Positions 7,821 through 16,134 of a stretch of DNA of 38,957 bases are shown here, piece after piece (the stretch's first letter is position 1; each line of letters begins with the position of its first letter). The notes under the pieces are model-generated. The model did not search any database. It had not been told where the DNA came from and saw only the letters and a list, made by a program, of their open reading frames with translations. Both the position numbers and the translations under genes were made by a program. Source of the stretch: Synechocystis salina LEGE 00031 (lineage in GTDB: Bacteria > Cyanobacteriota > Cyanobacteriia > Cyanobacteriales > Microcystaceae); contig NZ_JADEVV010000041.1 in assembly GCF_015207985.1 (NCBI RefSeq), positions 1 to 38,957 of the forward strand, in the 5' to 3' direction.

Positions 7821-9833
7821 ATGGACTATTTTTTGGTTTGTGGGCTGGGATATCTGGGGCAGCACTGCGTTGTCGCTTTGAAAAATTTTGGCGTTAAAGT
7901 AATTGCTATTGAAAAACAGCTACCGCCCCAGTGGGAAATTAAAAACTTAGATAATTACTTAGACCAATTAATTATTGGCGATTGCAGTCAATCTAGTATT
8001 TTACTTCAGTTACCCATCAACCACATTCGGGCCGCTTTAATTGTTACCACCATCGAAAAAATCAATATCGAAACAGCTATAACTATCCGTGCCTTAAATC
8101 CCCAAACTCGTTTAGTGGTTAGAAGTATAAGAGATAATTTCAATTCTTTGTTGAGCAACGAGCTAGGAAATTTTGTAGCCTATGAACCCAAACATTTACC
8201 AGCCAATGCTTATGCTCTTTCCGCCCTGGGTAAAGAAACCATCAGCCTACTGAATCTAGGAGGACTAAGAATTAGAATTAATCGTTTGCAAGTTCCCGAT
8301 TATCACCATTGGCTAAGCTATAATTTTTTGGATGAAATTAACAATCGTCATCGTCGTATTTTAAGCCATAATCACCAGGGAAATTTGCCGCCTCGATCAA
8401 TTGATTTTCATTGCTGGCATCCAGAAGCAAAAATTCAAGCCCAAGATACGATTATTTATGTAGAAACAGAAGAAAATTATTTCTTAAATAAAGGATATAA
8501 TTTTAATTTAAATAGGAAAAATAACAACTTAAACTTTTCATATTTTCGAAGCCTAATTCAAACTAAGATTAGTAGCTGGATCAAGAATTTTTGGAGCTTA
8601 AGTCTTAAGCAACAGGTAGCAAGAGTTGCTATTATCTATGGCTTGATAGTGTTTTTACTTTTAATTATAGGGACGATATTATTCAGTTTTTTCTATCCCG
8701 GTACCACCTTACTTTCTTCCTTTTATGTAACTGCTATTTTACTACTAGGAGGTTACTCTGACTTGTTCGACTCCTTTGAACCTATATCAGCTTTGCCAGA
8801 ATGGTTACAGTTATTCAGTCTAGCTCTGACCGTTACCGGTACCGCCTTTGTCGGGGTTCTATATGCCCTATTAACCCAAGCCCTGTTGTCGTCTAAATTT
8901 CAGTTTTACAATAAACGTCCCCCTATTCCAAAAGCAGACCATGTGGTGATTATTGGACTAGGCAAACTTGGACAAGAAATTGCTAATAAATTGCGGGAAT
9001 TGAAAATCAATGTGTTAGGTATAACCTTTAATACCATTGCTAGCCAGTCAGATTTTTTAGATATTCCCTTAATTTACGGCCATAACTTAGTTGATAGCCT
9101 ACAATTAGCTAATCTAGAAACCGCCAGCAGTGTTATTGTTGTTACTGATGATGACATTGTTAATATTGAAACGGCATTGCTAACTCAAAAAATTAATCCC
9201 CGTTGTCAATTAGTAATTCGCACTAATGGTGATACATTGACGAAAAATTTAGGAGGATTATTACCAGCAGCAATTATTATTGACCCCTATGTAGCAGCAG
9301 CAGAAGTGTTCACTGGAGCAGCTTTTGGAGAAAATATCCTTGGTTTATCCTGTTGGCAAGAACAGACAGTTTTGGCCACCCAATATTACATTGAAGAACA
9401 AGATACACTCCAGGGCTTATTAATTGCGGAAGTGGCTTATGGCTATGGAGTTGTCCCGATAATTTATCAGGAAAAATCCGAGGATGAGCCAATTTTCTTG
9501 CCCTCGGAAGACCGACGTCTAATTCCAGGTAATTTGCTGATTGTCTTGGCAACGATAGCAGGATTAAAAGCTATTGAAGCAGGAGATTTAAAACCAAAAC
9601 AATGGAAGCTTAAAATCATCAAAGCTAGTTCTAAAATGTCAATTTTTGATGGTATTACTGCCATTGCTCGCATTGCAGGTTGTCCTTTGAAAACGGCGAC
9701 GGAAACAATGAATAATTTGCCAGCAATTTTGCCATTTAAAATGTACTACTATCAAGCAATGAAGCTTAAAAAAATGCTTCAGCAAAATCAAATTGAAAGC
9801 GTTGTTGAGCAAAATTCCTCTCCAATTTCTTAG
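7821..9833 (+). CDS. RCK-pore-RCK ion-channel-like protein (TrkA-N domains)
   Basis: I start at the ATG at 7821 (670 residues). The frame is open back to 7503, but that overlaps the divergent GST gene, and MDYFLVCGLGYLGQHCVVAL is exactly the first Rossmann strand and glycine loop of a TrkA-N/RCK domain. Order: RCK-N domain 1-120, RCK-C-like region to about 225, TM1 about 268-292, pore-loop region with GGYSD at 310-314, TM2 about 330-360, second RCK domain from about 373 (HVVIIGLGKLGQEIANKL), then a C-terminal domain. The two-TM core resembles K+ channels, but the filter is LLLGGYSD instead of TVGYGD. The gene is distinctly AT-rich and has no HIP1 octamer, unlike its neighbours. It is probably a membrane ion channel or conductance regulator gated by nucleotide binding; ion unknown. 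Confidence 0.82.
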   Translation: MDYFLVCGLGYLGQHCVVALKNFGVKVIAIEKQLPPQWEIKNLDNYLDQLIIGDCSQSSILLQLPINHIRAALIVTTIEKINIETAITIRALNPQTRLVVRSIRDNFNSLLSNELGNFVAYEPKHLPANAYALSALGKETISLLNLGGLRIRINRLQVPDYHHWLSYNFLDEINNRHRRILSHNHQGNLPPRSIDFHCWHPEAKIQAQDTIIYVETEENYFLNKGYNFNLNRKNNNLNFSYFRSLIQTKISSWIKNFWSLSLKQQVARVAIIYGLIVFLLLIIGTILFSFFYPGTTLLSSFYVTAILLLGGYSDLFDSFEPISALPEWLQLFSLALTVTGTAFVGVLYALLTQALLSSKFQFYNKRPPIPKADHVVIIGLGKLGQEIANKLRELKINVLGITFNTIASQSDFLDIPLIYGHNLVDSLQLANLETASSVIVVTDDDIVNIETALLTQKINPRCQLVIRTNGDTLTKNLGGLLPAAIIIDPYVAAAEVFTGAAFGENILGLSCWQEQTVLATQYYIEEQDTLQGLLIAEVAYGYGVVPIIYQEKSEDEPIFLPSEDRRLIPGNLLIVLATIAGLKAIEAGDLKPKQWKLKIIKASSKMSIFDGITAIARIAGCPLKTATETMNNLPAILPFKMYYYQAMKLKKMLQQNQIESVVEQNSSPIS

Positions 9834-9950
9834 TCGGTAAGACTCTCATTCCTCTCCCTGACAGAATTGCCGTAGAATACTAATGGCAATAGGTTTCTTT
9901 GTCATGCCCAACGGCGATCGCCTTACGTTGTTTCCTTCTAACCTGATCCC

Positions 9951-10790
9951 ATGGCCCTTAGCTTTAGTAAATACCACGGTCTCGGCAACGATTTTATTTT
10001 GGTGGACAACCGTCAGAGTGCGGCTCCCTGCTTAACCCCAGACCAAGCCCAACTGTTGTGCGATCGCCATTTTGGCATCGGGGCAGACGGGGTGATTTTT
10101 GCTTTGCCAGGGCAAGGGGGAACGGATTACACCATGCGGATTTTTAATTCCGATGGTTCGGAGCCGGAAATGTGCGGCAATGGCATCCGTTGTTTGGCTA
10201 AATTTTTGGCAGACCTAGAAGGAGTGGGGGAAAAGACCTATCGCATCCACACCTTGGCCGGGGTAATCACCCCCCAACTATTGGCCGATGGCCAGGTAAA
10301 AGTGGACATGGGGGAACCCCAATTATTGGCGGAGCTTATTCCCACTACCTTGGCGGCACCGGGGGAAAAAGTGGTGGATCTGCCCTTAGTAGTGGCAGGA
10401 AAAACTTGGGCTGTGACTTGTGTGAGCATGGGTAATCCCCATTGTTTGACCTTTGTGGACGATGTGGACAGTCTTAACTTGACGGAGATTGGCCCTATGT
10501 TTGAGCACCATCCCCAATTTCCCCAACGGACTAATACAGAATTTATCCAGGTCTTAGCAGGCGATCACCTGAAAATGAGGGTTTGGGAACGGGGAGCGGG
10601 CATTACCTTGGCCTGTGGGACGGGGGCCTGTGCCACGGTGGTGGCGGCGGTGTTGACCGGTAGAGGCGATCGGCTTTGTACGGTGGAATTACCAGGGGGC
10701 GATTTGGAGATTGAATGGTCTGTCCAGGACAATCGGCTTTATATGACGGGGCCAGCTCAAAAGGTCTTCGGTGGCCAGACAGAGATTTGA
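9951..10790 (+). CDS. dapF: Diaminopimelate epimerase
   Basis: The 279-residue product interconverts LL- and meso-diaminopimelate, supplying meso-DAP for peptidoglycan and lysine. Both catalytic cysteines sit in their signatures: Cys75 in [16 protein letters not shown] and Cys222 in [17 protein letters not shown]. The N-terminal [16 protein letters not shown] is also diagnostic. Length matches the family. It stands alone on the plus strand after the channel gene, with a 117-bp gap that carries a HIP1 octamer at 9914. Confidence 0.97.
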   Translation: MALSFSKYHGLGNDFILVDNRQSAAPCLTPDQAQLLCDRHFGIGADGVIFALPGQGGTDYTMRIFNSDGSEPEMCGNGIRCLAKFLADLEGVGEKTYRIHTLAGVITPQLLADGQVKVDMGEPQLLAELIPTTLAAPGEKVVDLPLVVAGKTWAVTCVSMGNPHCLTFVDDVDSLNLTEIGPMFEHHPQFPQRTNTEFIQVLAGDHLKMRVWERGAGITLACGTGACATVVAAVLTGRGDRLCTVELPGGDLEIEWSVQDNRLYMTGPAQKVFGGQTEI

Positions 10791-11140
10791 ATGTTTAAAA
10801 ATGGGTTCTAAAAACTCCCTGAATACTGAAGTTGGAGGGAAACTACAAAAAGTCCCCCAGAATTACGGTCTCTTTAGTAGGTCGATTTAGGGGACAAACT
10901 GCAACTTCACCAACGGACTTTCAAATCCCAAAACATAGCACCTTTGTTCTTTTTCCACGGAGGGCATTGCTGATGGTGCCGGAACAGAGGCATTGAGTAG
11001 GGGAACCCGTTTCTGGCCAATGCATTGATGGTGTACGGCCAATCTGTTCAACTTGGGGACGGCCATGCCCTAGAATTTGATGGACATCTTTTCAGCCCAA
11101 CGCCGCTATTTTTCCACAATATATTTAGTTAAGCAGCTCG
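10791..11140. other. Gene-free gap with an orphan minus-strand terminator-like hairpin
   Basis: A 350-bp gap lies between two plus-strand genes. GTCCCC and GGGGAC arms at about 10846-10897 can pair. On the minus strand, reading toward lower coordinates, the hairpin is followed by CTTTTTG, as in an intrinsic terminator, yet no minus-strand gene lies upstream of it. On the plus strand no T run follows. A 34-codon frame beginning near 11030 is open but not recognisable. See findings. Confidence 0.4.
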
Positions 11141-12298
11141 ATGAACATCCCCATCCTTGACCTTAAGCCCCAGTACCAAAGGATCAAAGCCGAAATTCAA
11201 CAGGCGGTGAATGGTGTCTTGGAATCGGGACAATTCATTTTGGGCAAAACCGTTGCAGATTTTGAGCAAGCCGCCGCCGATTATCTGGGGGTAAAGTATG
11301 CCATTGGGGTTAATTCTGGCACCGATGCTCTGATGATTGGGCTAAGGGCATTGGGCATTGGCCCGGGGGACGAGGTAATTACTACCCCTTTTTCCTTTTT
11401 TGCTACGGCGGAATCCATCAGTAATGTGGGAGCTAAACCGGTTTTTGTCGATGTGGCGATCGCCGACTTTAACCTCGATCCAAGCAAAATCAAGGCGGCC
11501 ATCACTCCCCGCACTAAGGCAATTATGCCAGTGCATTTATTTGGTCAACCGGCAGCCATGGCCCAAATTAAAGCCCTTGCCCATGACCATGGTTTGAAAA
11601 TTATTGAAGATTGTGCCCAATCCTTTGGGGCCGTCTATGCCGGTGATTGCTTGGGTTGTGACCAGGACTGTGATGACCAGGTTAAACAGTCTCTTATGGG
11701 TAAATACACTGGAGCGCTGGGGGATGTGGGCGCCTTTTCCTTTTTTCCTACTAAAAATCTGGGAGCCTACGGTGACGGCGGTTTAATCACCACCAAGGAC
11801 GAGGCGATCGCCGATTTGGCCCGCTGCCTGAGGGTACACGGTTCCAGACAACGCTACCAAAACGAAATGCTGGGCTATAACTCCCGTTTGGATGCGTTGC
11901 AAGCCGCCATTTTGAACGTCAAACTCTCCCATTTAAAAGAATGGAGCGCCGGCCGTCGTCGGGTAGCCCAAACCTATAATGATCTGTTCCAAGGAGTGGA
12001 AGGCATTATTACCCCCACCATCACCGCTGGCCATGTGTTTCACCAATACACCCTGAGAATTCAGGATGGTAAAAGGGATGCTCTGGCCAAGGCAATGCAA
12101 GGCATAGGTATTAGCACCATGATCTATTACCCTGTGCCCCAGGATCAGTTGCCGGTGTACCGGGGTCAGTATGCCCCCAACCCCATCAGCGATCGCCTAG
12201 CCACGGAGGTATTAAGTTTGCCCATCTGGCCGGAAATGGAAACCGAAACGGTGCAAACGGTGGCTGAAAAAATTATCCAAGTTTTGCCCAGCCTTTAA
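11141..12298 (+). CDS. DegT/DnrJ/EryC1/StrS aminotransferase
   Basis: A 385-residue PLP enzyme of the sugar aminotransferase family, which makes aminosugars for surface glycans. Evidence includes NSGTDALMIGLRALGIGPGDEVI near residue 60, EDCAQSFGAVYAG around 157-169, and the PLP lysine Lys205 in FFPTKNLGAYGDGG. The C-terminal part ends with the usual YYPVPQDQLPVY segment. Between AVYAGD and GALGDVGAFSF there is an insertion of about 20 residues with Cys170, Cys173 and Cys177 (C-x2-C-x3-C), which most relatives lack there. The exact sugar substrate cannot be told; no sugar biosynthesis cluster surrounds it. It is followed 24 nt later by a small conserved gene. Confidence 0.92.
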   Translation: MNIPILDLKPQYQRIKAEIQQAVNGVLESGQFILGKTVADFEQAAADYLGVKYAIGVNSGTDALMIGLRALGIGPGDEVITTPFSFFATAESISNVGAKPVFVDVAIADFNLDPSKIKAAITPRTKAIMPVHLFGQPAAMAQIKALAHDHGLKIIEDCAQSFGAVYAGDCLGCDQDCDDQVKQSLMGKYTGALGDVGAFSFFPTKNLGAYGDGGLITTKDEAIADLARCLRVHGSRQRYQNEMLGYNSRLDALQAAILNVKLSHLKEWSAGRRRVAQTYNDLFQGVEGIITPTITAGHVFHQYTLRIQDGKRDALAKAMQGIGISTMIYYPVPQDQLPVYRGQYAPNPISDRLATEVLSLPIWPEMETETVQTVAEKIIQVLPSL

Positions 12299-12322
12299 AC
12301 TTTCTGCAACCATCAATTACCT

Positions 12323-12574
12323 ATGCCCATGGAAGCCGGACAACAATTTCTCACCCCCGCCGAGTCCCACGCCGTTGATGGGGCCCTGCTCAGTCAGTCG
12401 GAAAAGTTTCTCACCCGTCTCACCATTTCTTCCCTGCGGCTTTTGCAAACCATTGCAGAGGAAGAAAAATTGGCGATCGCCGATCTGACCCCAGAAATTA
12501 TCATTGCCTGGTTTGAAAAGGATGCCAAAAGGAAACGGAAGCAGGGGGCAGAAAAGCCGGTACTGGATTGGTAG
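12323..12574 (+). CDS. Small conserved hypothetical protein
   Basis: An 83-residue protein that I do not recognise by domain. It is soluble and mostly helical: a hydrophobic-heptad stretch (RLTISSLRLLQTIAEEEKLAI) is followed by a short acidic/aromatic segment and a Lys/Arg-rich end (KDAKRKRKQG). It starts 24 nt after the aminotransferase stop in the same direction, so it may share its transcript. Codon use and a HIP1 octamer at 12473 within it match the host genome, which supports it as real. Confidence 0.65.
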   Translation: MPMEAGQQFLTPAESHAVDGALLSQSEKFLTRLTISSLRLLQTIAEEEKLAIADLTPEIIIAWFEKDAKRKRKQGAEKPVLDW

Positions 12575-12761
12575 GCTCCCAAACCATTTCCATCAAAACA
12601 GCCTAAGTTAACATGAGTTAGAGAGCTAAAAAGTCGCAATAAGTTGGTAATCTGGAATGGCGAAGGAAGGCTTGTCAGGGTGTTAAGAGTAAGCAATGAG
12701 TCCGGAGACCAAATTCACAAGAAAGTTAAAAACATTACGATGTCTGGAATGTTCGATTTTG

Positions 12762-12784
12762 GGTGGTGTTATCCATGTAGTGAA
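12762..12784 (+). repeat. Left terminal inverted repeat of the IS1-like element
   Basis: Starts GGTGGTGTTATCC and ends ATGTAGTGAA. It pairs with 13652-13674 at 20 of 23 positions; differences are at positions 4, 7 and 12. Confidence 0.85.
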
Positions 12785-12918
12785 AGGATAAAATGGATGG
12801 AAATTAGGGCAGAGGTAGCACTTTCGAGCTATTTGCATCTTTATCCCGTAAAGTTTAGCTATAGTAGAAATCATATCAACTTGCACCACTGAATTGACTG
12901 ATTGAGCCATGAGTAATA

Positions 12919-13650
12919 ATGACAAAGATAAACGCCCCCCCCTGTCCATCGTGCGATTCATTGCATATTTTGAAGAATGGGAGCATTCACAATAAAAAAC
13001 GAAGGTATTTATGCAAAGAATGCGGCAGGCAATTTGTGGAAAACCCTACCAAACATTATATAAGCAAGCAAGAAATTGAATACATTAAACGAAGTCTTCT
13101 AGAGCAAATTTCTCTAAGAGGTCTGTCACGAATACCGGGAATATCAATGAAGTGGTTGCAGAATTATGTTAATAAGTTTTATCGCTCAATCTCTTTTGAA
13201 ACAAGTAGTCTAACGTCTTGCTTTAATGGTTTGATTCTCGAATGTGATGAGTTATGGTCATTTGTTTGCTCAAAAGAAAACACTGTTTATCTTTGGTTAG
13301 CATTAAACAGAAATATGAAGAAAATTTTGGCTTTCATTTGGGTGATAGGACAAGAAAAGATGCTCAGCAATTCTGGGAGTCAATACCCTAAAAATATCGA
13401 GAAAGTGCAGAGATTTATACAGACTTTTGGTAGTCTTATCAGGATGTCGTGCCGGCAAAAACACCATCCAAGTGGTAAAGAAACTGGAGAAACTAGCCAT
13501 ATAGAAAGATTCAATAATAACCTAAGGCAAAGATGCTCAAAATTGATCAAGAAGTGCCTTTCATTTTCTAAAGACTTCTTCAATCATGAATCTGCTATTT
13601 TATATTTTATCAACCACTATAATGAGGATTTAAGGTTGGCTTTATCTTAA
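12919..13650 (+). pseudogene. IS1-family transposase, decayed by two compensating frameshifts and two nonsense codons
   Basis: The frame appears open for 243 codons, but its middle is out of register. The N-terminus is a zinc ribbon (CPSCDSLHILKNG, CKECGRQFVE) and ECDELWSFV gives the first catalytic Asp. After ...MKKILAF near 13333 the family sequence continues in another frame as HLGDRTRKDAQQFWESIP, a stop at 13389-13391, KYRESAEIYTDFW with the second catalytic Asp, a stop at 13431-13433, then SYQDVVPAK. It returns to the first frame at the A5 run (13457-13461), giving ETSHIERFNNNLRQR with the catalytic Glu and the SFSKDFFNH end. So there is a one-base loss, two stops and a one-base gain. 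The translated 13335-13460 segment is not IS1-like, and no active enzyme can result. Confidence 0.85.
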
Positions 13651-13651
13651 C

Positions 13652-13674
13652 TTCACTACATGAATAATACTACC
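13652..13674 (-). repeat. Right terminal inverted repeat of the IS1-like element
   Basis: On the minus strand it reads GGTAGTATTATTC then ATGTAGTGAA, matching the left end at 20 of 23 positions. Confidence 0.85.
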
Positions 13675-13687
13675 TAAAAACAAAAGT

Positions 13688-13763
13688 CCCCCAAAGTTTG
13701 AGCTTCAGGGGACAAGGAAAACGGCTATGTATTTCCCCAGAGTTTGACCTTCCGGGGATAGTT
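13688..13763 (-). terminator. Tandem related hairpins downstream of the FBP/SBPase gene
   Basis: Two similar units, at about 13688-13714 and 13734-13760, share AGTTTGA and CTTC cores between CCCC and GGGG arms. In the direction of the minus-strand gene ending at 13777, the distal hairpin (GTCCCC... to ...GGGGGAC) is followed by TTTTGTTTTT, a good intrinsic terminator. The IS1-like element begins 14 bp beyond it. Confidence 0.7.
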
Positions 13764-13776
13764 GCCGAGAAAGAAA

Positions 13777-14814
13777 TTAGTGCAGTTGGATTACTTTGGG
13801 GCTTTCCTTCATATGGACAGTGTCCACAAAGCGGGCAGTGCTGGACTGGCTGGAAATGACCAAGCTTTGGGTCCGCACACCACCATGGAAGAAGCGTACC
13901 CCTTCCATCAAAGTGCCAGGGGTGATGCCACAGGCGGCAAACAGAACGGTTTCGCCACAGGCCAATTCTTCGCAGTTATAAACCTGGTCAGGATTTTTAA
14001 TACCCATGGAAGCGAGCCGCTCTAGGTTACCTTCCCGGCTTTCACCGATTAGTCCAGTTTTAACCACTTCGGGATCGTAAATTAACTGACCCTGGAAGTG
14101 ACCCCCCAGACAGCGCATGGCGGCGGCGGAAATTACCCCCTCAGGAGCAGCACCGATACCCATCAGAGCGTGAATGTTGGTGCCGGAAAAAGCACAGGAA
14201 ATGGCAGCGGAAACGTCTCCATCGCTGATAAGGCGGACTCGAGCGCCAGCATTGCGGATTTCTTGGATCAGTTCTTTGTGGCGGGGACGATCCATGACCA
14301 CTACCACCAATTCTTCGATGCTGCGATTAAGGCAATCGGAGAGAATCTTCAGGTTTTCGGTGGCAGATTTATCAATGTCAACGTGACCCTTGGCCGCCGG
14401 GGGGGCCGCCAGTTTTTTCATGTAGAAATCGGGAGCGGCAAACAAACCACCTTTTTCAGAAATAGCCAACACTGCCATGGAACCATTTTGACCATAGGCC
14501 ACTAGGTTGGTACCTTCACAGGGGTCAACGGCAATGTCAATTTCCACCAATTCGTCGGGATTACAGAAGGATTTGGCATCTTCCCTGGTGCAAATGCCTA
14601 CTTCTTCACCGATGTAGAGCATGGGTGCGTCATCCCTTTCCCCCTCGCCAATGACGATGCGGCCCCGCATATGAATTCTGTTCATCCGTTCCCGCATGGC
14701 TTCTACGGCCACTTGGTCGGCGGTGTTTTTTTCACCTTTGCCCATCCATTTTGCCGAGGCGATCGCCGCTTGTTCTACGACTTCAATAATTTCTAAACCG
14801 AGGGTGCTGTCCAC
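13777..14814 (-). CDS. glpX: Fructose-1,6-/sedoheptulose-1,7-bisphosphatase, class II (GlpX type)
   Basis: This 345-residue enzyme removes the C1 phosphate of fructose-1,6- and sedoheptulose-1,7-bisphosphate in the Calvin cycle and gluconeogenesis. The GlpX fold is shown by [11 protein letters not shown] (55-62) and [13 protein letters not shown] (91-103), the metal and substrate residues, and [22 protein letters not shown] recall it as the orthologue of Synechocystis slr2094, whose bifunctional activity and AMP inhibition are established. The start is a GTG at 14814, supported by GGGAGG nine nt upstream. Tandem hairpins follow the stop. Confidence 0.95.
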   Translation of the reverse strand: MDSTLGLEIIEVVEQAAIASAKWMGKGEKNTADQVAVEAMRERMNRIHMRGRIVIGEGERDDAPMLYIGEEVGICTREDAKSFCNPDELVEIDIAVDPCEGTNLVAYGQNGSMAVLAISEKGGLFAAPDFYMKKLAAPPAAKGHVDIDKSATENLKILSDCLNRSIEELVVVVMDRPRHKELIQEIRNAGARVRLISDGDVSAAISCAFSGTNIHALMGIGAAPEGVISAAAMRCLGGHFQGQLIYDPEVVKTGLIGESREGNLERLASMGIKNPDQVYNCEELACGETVLFAACGITPGTLMEGVRFFHGGVRTQSLVISSQSSTARFVDTVHMKESPKVIQLH

Positions 14815-15050
14815 GAATTGAATCCTCCCAACTGCTGATTAGGTTTCCCTAGCTTGTGATTAAGTGTTAATAGTCAAAAGTCTATCAGAGGGGGGGATCA
14901 GCGTACAGCATTGCCGAGGAGGGGAAGTCGGCTTTGGCCCTGACCGCGGCGGGACCAAAAGATCCCTTAAGATTAAGAGTTGGGCGGATTGTCTGCCTGC
15001 TTTTTGACTGCTTTGAACCATTCCACTGCCAAATTCAGCTAATTGTGATC

Positions 15051-15479
15051 ATGACTGAGTCCGTAATCTCCCCAGAAGATGCTTTCAACCAGGCGATCGC
15101 CAGATATAACGGGGGGGAAGGCCCCGAAACCCTGATTCCAGTATTTAAGGAAATTGCCGATAGCTCCCCGAAAAACGCCACGGTGTGGGCCTGCCTTGCT
15201 TGGCTGTATCTCCTAGACGACAAGCCAACTTTGGCTTTCAAAGCGGCCCAGCGGTCGGTGAAAATCGACGGCTACCACCCCCAGGCCAGGGTTAACTATG
15301 CCTTGGCCATGCTGGCCAATAAAAAAACTGGTGTACGGGAACAGGTGGAATTGGCGGCCCAAATGATGTCCTTCGATCAAGAAATTGCTACTGGGGTGAT
15401 GGAAAGCTTGGATGACGGTCTCCAACGTAAGCCCGATTGGCGGGACATTGAACGGATTAAAAAATGGCTGACGGAATAG
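15051..15479 (+). CDS. TPR-like conserved hypothetical protein
   Basis: I start at the ATG at 15051 (142 residues); the frame is open from 14934, but that extension is Cys-rich and lies over the promoter region. The protein has two or three tetratricopeptide-like helical pairs: AFNQAIARYNGGEGPETLIPVF, NATVWACLAWLYLLDDKPTLAF with the canonical W-LG-Y-A spacing, and HPQARVNYALAMLANKKTG. It has no signal peptide or membrane span. TPRs mediate protein contacts; the partner is unknown. A related family is widespread in cyanobacteria. It is followed 112 nt later by the TxlA-like gene in the same direction. Confidence 0.75.
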   Translation: MTESVISPEDAFNQAIARYNGGEGPETLIPVFKEIADSSPKNATVWACLAWLYLLDDKPTLAFKAAQRSVKIDGYHPQARVNYALAMLANKKTGVREQVELAAQMMSFDQEIATGVMESLDDGLQRKPDWRDIERIKKWLTE

Positions 15480-15591
15480 CCCGACCCATTGGCCCTATTT
15501 AGTTAGGCAAAATTCAAGCAACCAATCAGTCCCTGGCGTTGGTTTGTTACCTTGAATAGAATTCCCCACCTTGTTCCAATATCTCCAGCCC

Positions 15592-16134
15592 ATGACCCCG
15601 GCCAAAATTCGTAACGCATTATTAGCCGTAGTGGCGATCGCCCTGAGTGCGGCCCTTTATCTCGGTTTTCAAACCCAAACCCAGGGCACTTCCCTGGAAG
15701 CCCAGGCTCAGCGGGCCACGCCCCTGGCCACAGCCCTGGACAATGGTCGTCCCACCTTGGTGGAGTTCTATGCCAATTGGTGTACTAGCTGTCAAGCCAT
15801 GGCTCCGGATTTAGCAGAGTTGAAGAAAAACTATGGCGGGTCAGTCAACTTTGCCATGCTCAATGTGGACAACAATAAATGGTTGCCGGAAGTGCTGCGC
15901 TATCGGGTGGATGGTATTCCCCATTTTGTTTACCTGGATGACACCGGCACGGCGATCGCCGAGAGCATTGGGGAACAACCGTTGGGAGTGTTGGAGCAAA
16001 ACATCACTGCCCTGTTAGCCCACGAACCGATCCCCTACGCCAATGTCACTGGCCAAACTTCGGTGGTGGAAAACCGCACCATTGAAGCTGACCCCACCTC
16101 TCCCCGCAGTCACGGCAATCCCCGCCCCAGTTAG
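15592..16134 (+). CDS. txlA: Membrane-anchored thioredoxin-like protein (TxlA/HCF164 type)
   Basis: I start at the ATG at 15592 (180 residues), since the upstream TTG adds nothing recognisable. Residues 6-28 form one membrane anchor (ALLAVVAIALSAALYLGF), followed by a thioredoxin fold. The active site is WCTSC with Cys64 and Cys67, and the cis-proline loop is VDGIPHFVYLD. This matches cyanobacterial TxlA and chloroplast HCF164, which pass electrons from CcdA into the thylakoid lumen for cytochrome b6f assembly. The family also carries the YANW lead-in seen here. The C-terminal tail after about residue 145 is polar and Pro-rich. Confidence 0.88.
   Translation: MTPAKIRNALLAVVAIALSAALYLGFQTQTQGTSLEAQAQRATPLATALDNGRPTLVEFYANWCTSCQAMAPDLAELKKNYGGSVNFAMLNVDNNKWLPEVLRYRVDGIPHFVYLDDTGTAIAESIGEQPLGVLEQNITALLAHEPIPYANVTGQTSVVENRTIEADPTSPRSHGNPRPS

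Larger units (their letters stand above)
12762..13674 (+). mobile_element. IS1-family insertion sequence, inactive, both ends present
   Basis: A 913-bp element is bounded by 23-bp imperfect terminal inverted repeats at 12762-12784 and 13652-13674, which match at 20 of 23 positions. Each begins GGT(G/A)GT(G/A)TTAT, like the 23-bp GGTGATG ends of IS1. A zinc-ribbon IS1 transposase reading frame lies inside, broken by mutations (see the pseudogene). Flanking 8-mers (CGATTTTG left, TAAAAACA right) do not match, so no target duplication is visible. The element is AT-richer than the host and lies in a 2.3-kb stretch with no HIP1 site (12480-14759). Confidence 0.85.

Noticed and set aside
7644-7865. 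N-terminal extension of the GST gene
   Set aside because: 74 non-GST codons across the shared promoter; the ATG at 7643 gives the normal family start.
12644-12892. 82-codon plus frame crossing the left end of the IS
   Set aside because: It spans the inverted repeat and resembles no protein; chance frame.
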